64,000 bases of DNA from Butyricicoccus pullicaecorum (GTDB taxonomy: Bacteria; Bacillota; Clostridia; Oscillospirales; Butyricicoccaceae), in assembly GCA_018366195.1 (NCBI GenBank), contig JAGZIN010000009.1, forward strand, positions 13,062 through 77,061, given 5' to 3'. Below, in pieces: positions 18,053 to 24,757 of the stretch; within the stretch, counting starts at the first letter, position 1; each line of letters begins with the position of its first letter. The notes beneath the pieces were generated by a model. That model saw only the letters and a program-made list of their open reading frames with translations, searched no databases and was not told where the DNA came from. A program made the position numbers and the translations under genes.

Positions 18053-18344
18053 ACAATACCCGTCCTTTCCGCGCAATCCATGCTGCATAGCTGGTTGCAT
18101 CTGTCAGCAGCTCCTGCCACTCCTCCGCGGTATAAAGTGTCAGGTTGATTGGGACATCTGCCGAAATGGATAAATACAATTTGTGCTGCAAACGATACTT
18201 GTCGGTTCCATTGGGAACCACGATGCACAGGCTTGCCGCCTTGAGCTGATCTGTTGCAAGGGTACGCTTTTCACCATATAAAATAATCTGCTGTGGTGTA
18301 CAGCTCTCCTCAATGATTTGAACCACCTCGCTCGGGAACTCCAT
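18036..18344 (-). CDS. Degenerate minimal nucleotidyltransferase-like protein
   Basis: A 102-residue protein that lines up with the MNT/MntA fold but lacks its catalytic residues. The GS motif of active enzymes (GSRARG) reads YGEKRT, the D-x-D strand reads ASLCIVV, and the third acid, usually in a DL-x-x-YT-x-EE motif, is Asn in INLTLYTAEEW. I see no residue that could bind the catalytic metals. The start at 18344 is fixed by a perfect AAAGGAGGT site eight bases upstream. It overlaps the HEPN gene and follows the thioesterase gene by 16 bases, so it is in an operon with both. Probably a structural or regulatory partner of the HEPN protein. Confidence 0.7.
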   Translation of the reverse strand: MEFPSEVVQIIEESCTPQQIILYGEKRTLATDQLKAASLCIVVPNGTDKYRLQHKLYLSISADVPINLTLYTAEEWQELLTDATSYAAWIARKGRVLYEQRT

Positions 18345-18360
18345 GAAGATACCTCCTTTC

Positions 18361-19089
18361 TCAAGATAATTGGTCTGACGGAAGGCTGGCAAATGTACCA
18401 GCCGCCTGAAATTTTACACTGCCGTCCGATACGCCGCACACCGAAAAGGCATCTGGTGTACGCGCTGCGCAAAGCTCCAGCTGGGCATGCGGCGGGGTTT
18501 CTGCTGTATAATTTATCTGTATGGACCGTACAAAATCGGTTTCTCCAAGCTCCAGAGAATCCGAAACCAACTCCGCTATTCTTACATTATTCAAATGACG
18601 ATTGATATCCAAATCCGAATAGGTCACCTGATGCGCATGATGGAAGGGCAATGTTTGACAATCCAGCTTGCCCGGCATCGGCATCGTCTCACGCTCGGCA
18701 CAAACATAATTTGCCGCCGCCGGAACGGTTGCCGGACGCAGAACGCGATGGGTCTGCGGGTCTAAAATCACCCAAGAAGAAATCGCACGCCCAACAGGCT
18801 CTCCGCGCACCGCAAACGCAAAGGCACGCAGCCAGCTGGCACCTTTGATTCCGGCACACCACGTCGATACCTGCACGATATCATACGGAGAAAGCGGACG
18901 CACAAATTCCGCATGAACCCGCGAAAGCACCCAAATCGCAGAGAGTGCACCGCTGTCAAGATGTGCCATATGTGCATGCACTGTTGCAGCATCCTGCATA
19001 AAGTCAAAATACGCAGCCGGACGTGCCACACCGCGCCAGTCAATATGGCTGTATGTCAGCTCATAAGATTTGACAAACACCGCTTCCAT
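18361..19089 (-). CDS. Acyl-ACP thioesterase
   Basis: A 242-residue bacterial relative of plant FatA/FatB that hydrolyses acyl-ACP to free fatty acid. It has two hot-dog domains: the first begins with ELTYSHIDWRGVARPAAYFDFMQDAA, the second has HAHQVTYSDLDINRHLNN, where Asp, Asn and His are the expected catalytic set. I use the second ATG (MEAVFVK) because the AAAGG-GGT-like ribosome site touches the first ATG. It is in an operon after the GHL10 hydrolase gene and before the nucleotidyltransferase-like gene. Confidence 0.85.
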   Translation of the reverse strand: MEAVFVKSYELTYSHIDWRGVARPAAYFDFMQDAATVHAHMAHLDSGALSAIWVLSRVHAEFVRPLSPYDIVQVSTWCAGIKGASWLRAFAFAVRGEPVGRAISSWVILDPQTHRVLRPATVPAAANYVCAERETMPMPGKLDCQTLPFHHAHQVTYSDLDINRHLNNVRIAELVSDSLELGETDFVRSIQINYTAETPPHAQLELCAARTPDAFSVCGVSDGSVKFQAAGTFASLPSDQLS

Positions 19090-19102
19090 TTTCATACCGC
19101 CT

Positions 19103-20383
19103 TTACTGAATCATAGACAACAGGAACTGTCCCAAGATTTGCGAAAAGCTCTGTGGCTCAAGGCTCTCTGTTGGTGTCCCCTGCTGTGTTTGTGTATCTG
19201 CTGCATACCACGCGGTCAAACGATTTGCCATACCCGAAACCGCCGGAATCGAACCGTACCGGAAAAAGACACAGCCACTTACATTCTGTTTCCCCTTTAG
19301 GTAGTCCATGCTGGCAAATAGCGGGTCTGTGGTCTTCCATACGCCGGTTGGATTATCCGCGCATCGGTATGCTCCCATTCCGATATAGAGCTTCACATCA
19401 CCCTTGACCGCCTGATTCCACCAATCCGCCAAGGTTGCAAAGTCTGCCAGCTGATGTCCGATTTCCCAGTAAATCTGCGGAATGATATAATCCACCAGAC
19501 CATGTTCTATCCAATACAGGCTATCGGCATAATTGCTCACATAATGCTCGCTGCCGTTTGTGTTGGAACCGCGCGGGTCCGTCGAGCGATTCGCCCAAAT
19601 TCCCGATGGACTGATTCCAAATTGAAGCTCCTTGCGAATCTGATGCAGCTCCGTATCCAGCTGACGTACCAGCTGGTTGACATTCTCTCTGCGCCAATCA
19701 GCAAGATCAGAAAAACCCTTTCCATAAGCTTCATAGGTTTTGCTGTCTGGAAAATCCTTGCCTGGATAGAAGTAGTCGTCCATGTGCAATCCATCAATCT
19801 GATAATTTTTTGCGATTTCTACCGCACCCTGCACCACCAAATCTCGTACCTCTGGTACCCCCGGGTCAAAATAGTAATTGCCATCTGTATATTGAACCGT
19901 CCATTCCGGATTCTTCTTTGCTGGGTGCGAACTTGCAAGGCTGTCCCATTCCGCCTGTTTGCCTTTGGTGATACGGTAAGGGTTAATCCACGCATGCAGC
20001 TCCAGACCACGCTCATGTGCCTCCTTCACCCAATACGCGAGCGGGTCAAAACCATTCTCCGGCTCTATCCCCTGTTTGCCTGTCAGATACTTGCTCCATG
20101 GAAAAATTTCTGACGGATAGAGGGCATCTGAGGACGGACGTACCTGTAAAAATACGGTGTTCAATCCCCACTTCACACAGTTATCTAAAATCTCATCTGC
20201 CTGTGCCTTCAGGGTATCCGAATCGGTTGTTGGTTTCTTTGGGTAATCCAGATTATAGACCGAGGATACCCAGACACCACGCATCTCCTCTGAAGCCTTT
20301 GGGGTCTGTGCCGCCATAGCAGTCCATAAAAAAGAAACTGCACACACCAACATCAGTGCAATCGTGCGAAAAACTCGTTTCAT
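19103..20383 (-). CDS. Secreted GHL10-family glycoside hydrolase-like protein
   Basis: 426 residues with an N-terminal signal peptide (RTIALMLVCAVSFLWTAMAA, cleavage near residue 25). The mature part matches the GHL10/DUF187 family: EMRGVWVSSVYNLDYP, NTVFLQVRPSSDALYPSE, HAWINPYRI, DGLHMDDYFYPG and PQIYWE. The family has a TIM barrel related to glycoside hydrolases and is thought to act on cell-wall glycans. It is exported, perhaps wall-associated. The decayed IS607 element ends just before its start, so any original upstream region has been replaced. RBS AGCAGGA. Confidence 0.88.
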   Translation of the reverse strand: MKRVFRTIALMLVCAVSFLWTAMAAQTPKASEEMRGVWVSSVYNLDYPKKPTTDSDTLKAQADEILDNCVKWGLNTVFLQVRPSSDALYPSEIFPWSKYLTGKQGIEPENGFDPLAYWVKEAHERGLELHAWINPYRITKGKQAEWDSLASSHPAKKNPEWTVQYTDGNYYFDPGVPEVRDLVVQGAVEIAKNYQIDGLHMDDYFYPGKDFPDSKTYEAYGKGFSDLADWRRENVNQLVRQLDTELHQIRKELQFGISPSGIWANRSTDPRGSNTNGSEHYVSNYADSLYWIEHGLVDYIIPQIYWEIGHQLADFATLADWWNQAVKGDVKLYIGMGAYRCADNPTGVWKTTDPLFASMDYLKGKQNVSGCVFFRYGSIPAVSGMANRLTAWYAADTQTQQGTPTESLEPQSFSQILGQFLLSMIQ

Positions 20384-20563
20384 AAATCCTGCTACTCAAA
20401 ATGTGTTTGAATCTACGCAAGCACATTGAGACTTGGAGACCTTGCGGCGACTCCTTGCTGCTTCATCGTGTATGCTTTGGCAAAAATGCTACTCACAAGT
20501 TCTGGTACACTCCACAGTCGTAAATTCCCAAGCAGCCCTTGGTACATATCTACGGTCACGTGC

Positions 20564-21736
20564 TTATGCGACTTCGTAGACCGCTGCATCTCGCAGGTTC
20601 AGACTCGCATTGAAGTCTCTATCTTCTACATATCCACAGTCACACTGGAATGTCCGTACAGAAAGTTCCAAATCTTTCTTGATACAGCCACAAGCATGAC
20701 AGGTCTTAGAAGATGGATACCATCTATCTACGATTCTGAGCTCAATTCCATTTGCAGCACATTTGGTTTTCAGCTTCGTCCTAAATTCATAGAACTTCTG
20801 TGCTGCAACAGATTTTGCAAGATGCCGATTCTTCATCATGCCAGATACATTCAAATCTTCGATTGCAATAATAAGATGGCTTGGTTTTCACAATCTCTGC
20901 AATGACCTGATTGATGTAGTCTGTTCGAATACAGTCGAGCTGATGATAAAGCTTTTGTACCTTAAGCATTTGCTTTTGTATATTCTGAGTAGCTTCTCCT
21001 TTCTTTCGATTTTTATTTTTCTTTCTGTGTTCATATTTGCGAGAGAGCTTTCTTTGCTCTCTGTGCAACTGTTTTTCCAGCTTCCGAAGCCTTGCAGACT
21101 TGTTGATGTTCTTGTAGACCTTTCCAGTAGAAAGGACTGCAAACTCTTTGATGCCCAAATCAATGCCAATACCATCGTTGGTGTGGTTGATAAATGGAAC
21201 ATCTGGCATCTCAACCAGAACTGCTACATAGTATTTGCCAGCTTTTATGGAAACTGTGCCACTTTTGATTTTCCATCTGTCTTTTGTGGTTGGGAGATAA
21301 CCTTTTTCTTTGAGCCTGACCCAACCCAATGTAGGAATATGAAGCCGATGCCGTTCGCAGGTACAATCTTTTGGATTATTCCTTACAAAATACATTTTCG
21401 CTTCTGATGTTCCCTTTTTCTTGAACTTGGGAAAGCCGCTCTGATGTTTGGAGAACCGCTTAAATGCAGTATACCCATGTTCCATGGCGTGCTTGACTGA
21501 CTTGGAGGATACTTCTTTGATCCAGGATTTGTCCGGATTATTGGGAAGATACTCGTGATTCAGCCATACACTGACTTTCCAGACAGAAAAGGTTCGCCAC
21601 GCTCGTGACGTTCTTTGTTATGAGCCAAATAGAGATTATAGACATATCTGCAAGTCCCAATGGTTTTGTGAATCTTGATCTGTTGTTCCAGAGTGGGATT
21701 TATTTCTGTCTTGAAGCTCTTGAGCAAGTTTCTCAT
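20564..21736 (-). pseudogene. tnpB: TnpB (IS605/IS607 accessory nuclease), frameshifted
   Basis: Three frames together give a nearly full-length TnpB. The first (from MRNLLKSFKTEINPTLEQQIKIH) runs to about 21560, the second from there to about 20880, the third from about 20880 to the stop at 20564. Frameshifts thus lie near 21560 (between FLSGKSV and VWLNHEYLP) and near 20880 (between VKTKPSYY and IAIEDLNVSGMMK). All three RuvC acids are still visible: the Asp of GIDLGIKEF, the Glu of IEDLNV and the Asp of VEDRDFNAS. The zinc ribbon CHACG..CDCG is intact. The frame breaks make a working nuclease unlikely unless they are sequencing errors. Confidence 0.8.
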
Positions 21737-21893
21737 TCCCTTCCAGCTGCTTCTTATACTTACGCAGTTCATACAACCGACAGGAAAACACTTGAAGGAT
21801 TGAAATGATATCCTGTACCAGTACTTTTACGGAAACATCAAGCAATTCAGCAAATTCTCTGGATTTGTAATCGGTGAGATTTGATGTATCCAT
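21636..21893 (-). pseudogene. tnpA: IS607 serine recombinase TnpA, internally deleted in frame
   Basis: An 85-codon frame joins two parts of a much longer protein. Residues 1-23 (YKSREFAELLDVSVK) are the MerR-like helix-turn-helix start of IS607 TnpA. Residues about 24-60 (DIISILQVFSCRLYELRKYKK) match the extreme C-terminus of the same family. The serine recombinase domain between them, normally more than 100 residues, is missing, yet the reading frame is kept. The end overlaps the start of tnpB as in intact elements. Confidence 0.65.
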
Positions 21894-22081
21894 AGAAAAT
21901 TCCCCCTATGAACACATTCAACCATAAATATCAATATTTTTAGTTACTTAACTTCGATGTTAAGAATCCCAGAACCATTCACGCATGAATCAAAATTCCA
22001 GAATTTGGTACACAATCCCCTGCGCACCCTGCTCTTTTCTTATTTATCGTATCATTCTTCCTGTTCTTTGGCAAGAGGGGG

Positions 22082-22110
22082 TTGACGCGGCTTATAAAAA
22101 ATCGTATGCT
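22082..22110 (+). promoter_or_regulatory. Probable promoter of the pdxK-like gene
   Basis: TTGACG (22082-22087) and TATGCT (22105-22110) are 17 bases apart, about 37 bases before the start codon. Confidence 0.5.
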
Positions 22111-22146
22111 GAGAGCAGGACAATTCATGAGAAGGGATACAAAACG

Positions 22147-22980
22147 ATGGAACAAAAAAGAGCATTGGTACTTCAGGACCTTTCCTGTACAGGACGCGCC
22201 GGACTCACACAGGTCATGTGTGCACTGTCTGCAATGGGGCACCAGTGTGTTCCTCTGCCTACCGCAGTGTATTCCGGTCATGCAGGCATCACTGGTTTTG
22301 CAGCCGAGGATCTCACCCAATGGCTGCAACGTGCACTTGCGCATTATACAGCCCTTGACCTGCGGTTCGATGCCATACAAAGCGGATTTCTCAACACGCC
22401 GGAACAGGCTGCGTGTGTACTGCTTGCCTGTGCACGAAAAAAAACAGACGGCATCTTCTTGGCAGACCCCGTGATGGGAGATGCCGGGAAGCTATATAAA
22501 GTTTGTACACCTGCACTTGTACAGGAAATCCAGAGGCTGTGTGAAGCAGCGGATTTTATCACACCCAATGTAACCGAGGCCGCAGTGCTTCTTGGCTATC
22601 CGCCTGATACACTCCCTCATGACTTGGAAGATGCTCAGGATTGGGTTCGCCGTCTATGCAGCCGCTATCTGGCACACACTGTGCTGACCGGTCTAGGAGA
22701 TGCAGATACCATCTGCACCCTTTGCGGGCAGGGGAATCGCGTCACCATCATAGAAACTCCTCGGGTTGGGGCATACTATCCCGGAACCGGAGATTTGTTT
22801 GCAGCCGTTTTTCTGGGCGGGCTGCTGAACGGAAATTCTATGGAGCAGGCTGCACAGGCTGCTACTGATTTTGTCTATGCATGTATATCGGAAACCTACG
22901 CACAGCGAACAGATCCCAAATGGGGTGTCCTGCTAGAACCACAACTTTGGAGGTTGATTCATGACAAACAATTTGACTGA
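22147..22980 (+). CDS. Pyridoxal/pyridoxamine kinase (PdxK/PdxY family)
   Basis: A 277-residue ribokinase-fold kinase that makes pyridoxal 5'-phosphate from B6 vitamers. Typical motifs are VLQDLSCTGRAGLT at the N-terminus, TAVYSGHAG (equivalent of the YS-x-HTG loop), DPVMGDAGKLY, and the anion hole with catalytic Asp in PGTGDLFAAVFLGGLL. The start at 22147 has an AAGGGA site and the expected N-terminus; upstream codons in frame lie in the promoter. The last 20 bases overlap the next gene, a NuoE-like ferredoxin. Confidence 0.88.
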   Translation: MEQKRALVLQDLSCTGRAGLTQVMCALSAMGHQCVPLPTAVYSGHAGITGFAAEDLTQWLQRALAHYTALDLRFDAIQSGFLNTPEQAACVLLACARKKTDGIFLADPVMGDAGKLYKVCTPALVQEIQRLCEAADFITPNVTEAAVLLGYPPDTLPHDLEDAQDWVRRLCSRYLAHTVLTGLGDADTICTLCGQGNRVTIIETPRVGAYYPGTGDLFAAVFLGGLLNGNSMEQAAQAATDFVYACISETYAQRTDPKWGVLLEPQLWRLIHDKQFD

Positions 22981-23419
22981 AATTGTCACATATTATAAGC
23001 AAAACGGTGCACCAAGCGATCAGAGTGCGTTGCTTTCCTGTCTGCGGGAAGCACAGGAAGCCTGCGGCGGTATGCTGGATTCACAAGCACAGCAGGAAAT
23101 TGCTTCTCTGCTCGGTGTCAAACCCAATTACCTGCAAGCCATTGCAAAACGCATTTCCGACCTCAAGCTATCCGGTGCAGCACATACACTGACCGTATGT
23201 ACTGGCACCAACTGTTCCCGTCGCGGGGCAGCGCTGCGACGCTATTTAGAGGAAGAACTTGGCGTACAAAATGGCAAGCCATTCTTAAATGGTCGGTGGA
23301 TTTATCAGACCGCCGGCTGTCAGCGCGCCTGCCGTACCTCCCCAAATGTCCGGATTGATGGACAGCTTGTAACTGGTATGACACTGGAAGCGCTCAAAAA
23401 GCGTTTATCGGAATCCTGA
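22961..23419 (+). CDS. NuoE-like thioredoxin-fold [2Fe-2S] protein
   Basis: 152 residues, homologous to the 24-kDa subunit of complex I and to HndA of hydrogenases. The N-terminal helical part (LREAQEACGGMLDSQAQQEIA) is followed by a thioredoxin-like [2Fe-2S] domain with cysteines in VCTGTNC (C-x4-C) and GCQRAC (C-x3-C), the full set of four ligands. Normally such a subunit stands beside NuoF/HydB-type genes. Here it is alone, overlapping the pyridoxal kinase gene by 20 bases and ending in a terminator. Its electron partner is therefore encoded elsewhere. RBS GGAGG within the kinase gene. Confidence 0.85.
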   Translation: MTNNLTEIVTYYKQNGAPSDQSALLSCLREAQEACGGMLDSQAQQEIASLLGVKPNYLQAIAKRISDLKLSGAAHTLTVCTGTNCSRRGAALRRYLEEELGVQNGKPFLNGRWIYQTAGCQRACRTSPNVRIDGQLVTGMTLEALKKRLSES

Positions 23420-23426
23420 TTTTTCT

Positions 23427-23457
23427 AAAGCTCCCGCTATGATAGCTGGAGCTTTTA
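23427..23457 (+). terminator. Terminator of the pdxK/nuoE-like operon
   Basis: Arms AAAGCTCC and GGAGCTTT (23427-23434, 23448-23455) with a T-rich tail. Confidence 0.75.
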
Positions 23458-23482
23458 CTTTATAATTTTTTTATATTTTCCA

Positions 23483-23511
23483 TTGACATTCTGTGAAATT
23501 GCTGATATAAT
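23483..23511 (+). promoter_or_regulatory. Full-consensus promoter of tRNA-Gly(GCC)
   Basis: TTGACA (23483-23488) and TATAAT (23506-23511) are exactly 17 bases apart. The tRNA begins 27 bases after the -10. Confidence 0.9.
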
Positions 23512-23538
23512 AAATATCGTTCCAGTCAAGCAAGGCAT

Positions 23539-23614
23539 GCGGATGTAGCTCATCTGGTAGAGCGCCACCTTGCCAAGGTGGAGGTAGCGAGTTCGAGCCT
23601 CGTCATCCGCTCCA
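23539..23614 (+). tRNA. tRNA-Gly (GCC)
   Basis: The acceptor stem GCGGATG/CATCCGC, the anticodon stem-loop CCACC-TTGCCAA-GGTGG and the T arm are all canonical. The 3' CCA is encoded. It is a single-gene unit with its own promoter and terminator, opposite to the other six tRNA genes. Confidence 0.97.
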
Positions 23615-23618
23615 AATC

Positions 23619-23647
23619 AAAGCACACTTGTTAAAGTGTGCTTTTTA
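23619..23647 (+). terminator. Terminator of tRNA-Gly(GCC)
   Basis: Stem AGCACACTT / AAGTGTGCT followed by a T-run. Confidence 0.85.
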
Positions 23648-23727
23648 TTTTTCTTCTTTCTCATATCATTTTTCTATACTGCATGGGTGTTTTGGACTTG
23701 ATTCCGCGAAAAGTACAGATAAATAAC

Positions 23728-23754
23728 AAAAAAGACCCAACAGGGTCTTTTTTT
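23728..23754. terminator. Terminator of the six-gene tRNA operon
   Basis: AAAAAAGACCC-AACA-GGGTCTTTTTT lies just after tRNA-Val on the minus strand. It is symmetrical and could work both ways. Confidence 0.85.
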
Positions 23755-23757
23755 GAT

Positions 23758-23833
23758 TGGTGGAAGTTACAGGGCTCGAACCTGTGACCCTCTGCTTGTA
23801 AGGCAGATGCTCTCCCAGCTGAGCTAAACTTCC
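23758..23833 (-). tRNA. tRNA-Val (TAC)
   Basis: Acceptor stem GGAAGTT/AACTTCC, anticodon loop CTTACAA, T arm GGTTCGAGCCC, encoded CCA. It is the last gene of the minus-strand operon. Unlike tRNA-Lys and tRNA-Gln it is not followed by the repeat element. Confidence 0.96.
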
Positions 23834-23896
23834 AAGGAGATCATATTCAATACTTGAAAAACTCAAGATATAGAATCTATAAAATGAATGGGTCAA

Positions 23897-24000
23897 TCAT
23901 CGGGGATTCGCTTTTTCGACGGGAAAATTTCCACAGCGGATAACATACCACCGGTATGTTCATAAGAGCCGCCTTTCGAATCCCTTACGGTGATGATGAA
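23897..24000 (-). repeat. tRNA-linked structured element, copy behind tRNA-Lys
   Basis: On the minus strand this spacer follows the CCA of tRNA-Lys and ends in a 14-base copy (23897-23910) of the tRNA's own T-loop and 3' strand (24008-24021), a period of 111 bases. In between lie a 17-base block shared with the tRNA-Gln copy (23963-23979), a hairpin AACATACC/GGTATGTT (23942-23960), and an outer GGCGG/CCGCT pairing. Near the tRNA it also has GGGATTCG, complementary to the duplicated CGAATCCC, so the whole element could close as one hairpin. Confidence 0.8.
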
Positions 24001-24076
24001 TGGTGGCTCATCGGGGATTCGAACCCCGGACACCCTGCTTAAAAGGCAGGTGCTCTGCCAACTGAGCTAATGAACC
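24001..24076 (-). tRNA. tRNA-Lys (TTT)
   Basis: Acceptor GGTTCAT/ATGAGCC (one G-T pair), anticodon loop CTTTTAA, standard D and T arms, encoded CCA. The T-loop and 3' strand sequence is duplicated 111 bases further downstream at 23897-23910. Confidence 0.96.
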
Positions 24077-24083
24077 ATACTAA

Positions 24084-24191
24084 CTGGGACGGCTGGACTC
24101 GCTTTTCCTGCGGGAAAAGCCACGGCGGTTGCAACATGCCACTGGCATATTGCTAAGAGCCGCCTTTCGAGCAATATCACCCAAAAGAAAA
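24084..24191 (-). repeat. tRNA-linked structured element, copy behind tRNA-Gln
   Basis: Same architecture as the element at 23897-24000. It ends in an 18-base exact copy (24084-24101) of the 3' part of tRNA-Gln (24195-24212), again with a period of 111 bases. It shares the 17-base block at 24154-24170. The inner hairpin on the minus strand is GCAATATGCC/GGCATGTTGC (24131-24153), the outer pairing GGCGG/CCGCC, and a third stem is GCTTTTCC/GGAAAAGC. Compared with the Lys copy the inner stem shows one compensatory A-U to G-C exchange. Confidence 0.8.
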
Positions 24192-24266
24192 TGGCTGGGA
24201 CGGCTGGACTCGAACCAGCGACTGGAGGAGTCAAAGTCCTCTGCCTTACCGCTTGGCTACGCCCCA
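24192..24266 (-). tRNA. tRNA-Gln (TTG)
   Basis: Acceptor TGGGGCG/CGTCCCA, anticodon loop CTTTGAC, T arm GGTTCGAGTCC, encoded CCA. Its 3' part from the T loop on is duplicated downstream at 24084-24101. Confidence 0.95.
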
Positions 24267-24294
24267 ATGTGAAACGGGCGTTTGCCCTTTTAAG

Positions 24295-24324
24295 GACAAT
24301 GCACTCTATCCGAAGTGCATTGTC
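24295..24324. repeat. Perfect inverted repeat in the His-Gln tRNA spacer
   Basis: GACAATGCACT and AGTGCATTGTC form an 11-bp stem with an 8-base loop. No T-run follows, so it looks like a processing or spacer hairpin rather than a terminator. Confidence 0.7.
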
Positions 24325-24339
24325 AAGGGTTGTAAGAAA

Positions 24340-24417
24340 TGGGGTGAGTAATGGGATTCGAACCCACGGCCTTCAGAGCCACAATCTGACGCTCTAACCA
24401 ACTGAGCTATACCCACC
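24340..24417 (-). tRNA. tRNA-His (GTG)
   Basis: The extra 5' G (position -1) pairs with C73, as is diagnostic for tRNA-His. Anticodon loop TTGTGGC, T arm GGGTTCGAATCCC, encoded CCA. Confidence 0.95.
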
Positions 24418-24453
24418 ATATCAATTCATCGACTGCCGCTGTTTTCAAAAACA

Positions 24454-24530
24454 TGGCACGCCAGGAGGGATTCGAACCCCCGGCCTACTGCTTAGAAGGC
24501 AGTTGCTCTATCCGACTGAGCTACTGGCGC
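24454..24530 (-). tRNA. tRNA-Arg (TCT)
   Basis: Acceptor GCGCCAG/CTGGCGT, anticodon stem-loop ACTGC-CTTCTAA-GCAGT, encoded CCA. It reads AGA codons. Confidence 0.95.
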
Positions 24531-24578
24531 ATAGGTTTTCCCAACTGGGTACGAGTCAAAGTGTCCAGAAAGAATTCA

Positions 24579-24652
24579 TGGAGCGGGTGATGGGAATCGA
24601 ACCCACGTGTTCAGCTTGGAAGGCTGACATTCTACCATTGAACTACACCCGC
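24579..24652 (-). tRNA. tRNA-Gly (TCC)
   Basis: Acceptor GCGGGTG/CACCCGC, anticodon loop CTTCCAA, encoded CCA. First gene of the minus-strand operon Gly-Arg-His-Gln-Lys-Val. Confidence 0.96.
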
Positions 24653-24672
24653 GTATCACCTGAGACTATTAT

Positions 24673-24701
24673 AGTTTACCAGCTCGGAGCCGTAATGTCA
24701 A
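24673..24701 (-). promoter_or_regulatory. Promoter of the minus-strand tRNA operon
   Basis: On the minus strand TTGACA (24696-24701) and TAAACT (24673-24678) are 17 bases apart. A TATAAT lies 5 bases further but would need a 22-base spacer. Confidence 0.65.
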
Positions 24702-24710
24702 GCATTTTTT

Positions 24711-24746
24711 TCAAAAAGTTCCTGCCCGAATTTTTCGGGCAGGAAC
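24711..24746 (-). terminator. Terminator of the clpE-like operon
   Basis: A 13-bp perfect stem GTTCCTGCCCGAA / TTCGGGCAGGAAC followed by TTTTTG on the minus strand. Confidence 0.85.
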
Positions 24747-24757
24747 TGGCTGACCTA

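Larger units (their letters stand above)
20400..21960 (-). mobile_element. Decayed IS607-type insertion sequence
   Basis: An IS carrying remnants of a serine-recombinase tnpA and a tnpB, both on the minus strand and overlapping each other as in intact IS607 elements. tnpA has an internal deletion and tnpB two frameshifts, so the element cannot move by itself. The ends are estimates: on the left the homology stops between the tnpB stop (20564) and the GHL10 gene (20383); on the right it stops near 21900-21960. I saw no long terminal inverted repeats, which agrees with the IS607 type. Confidence 0.75.

Noticed and set aside
24084..24101. A second, partial tRNA-Gln gene
   Set aside because: Only the 3' 18 bases are present, with no D arm, anticodon arm or CCA. 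It is the end of the structured element instead.
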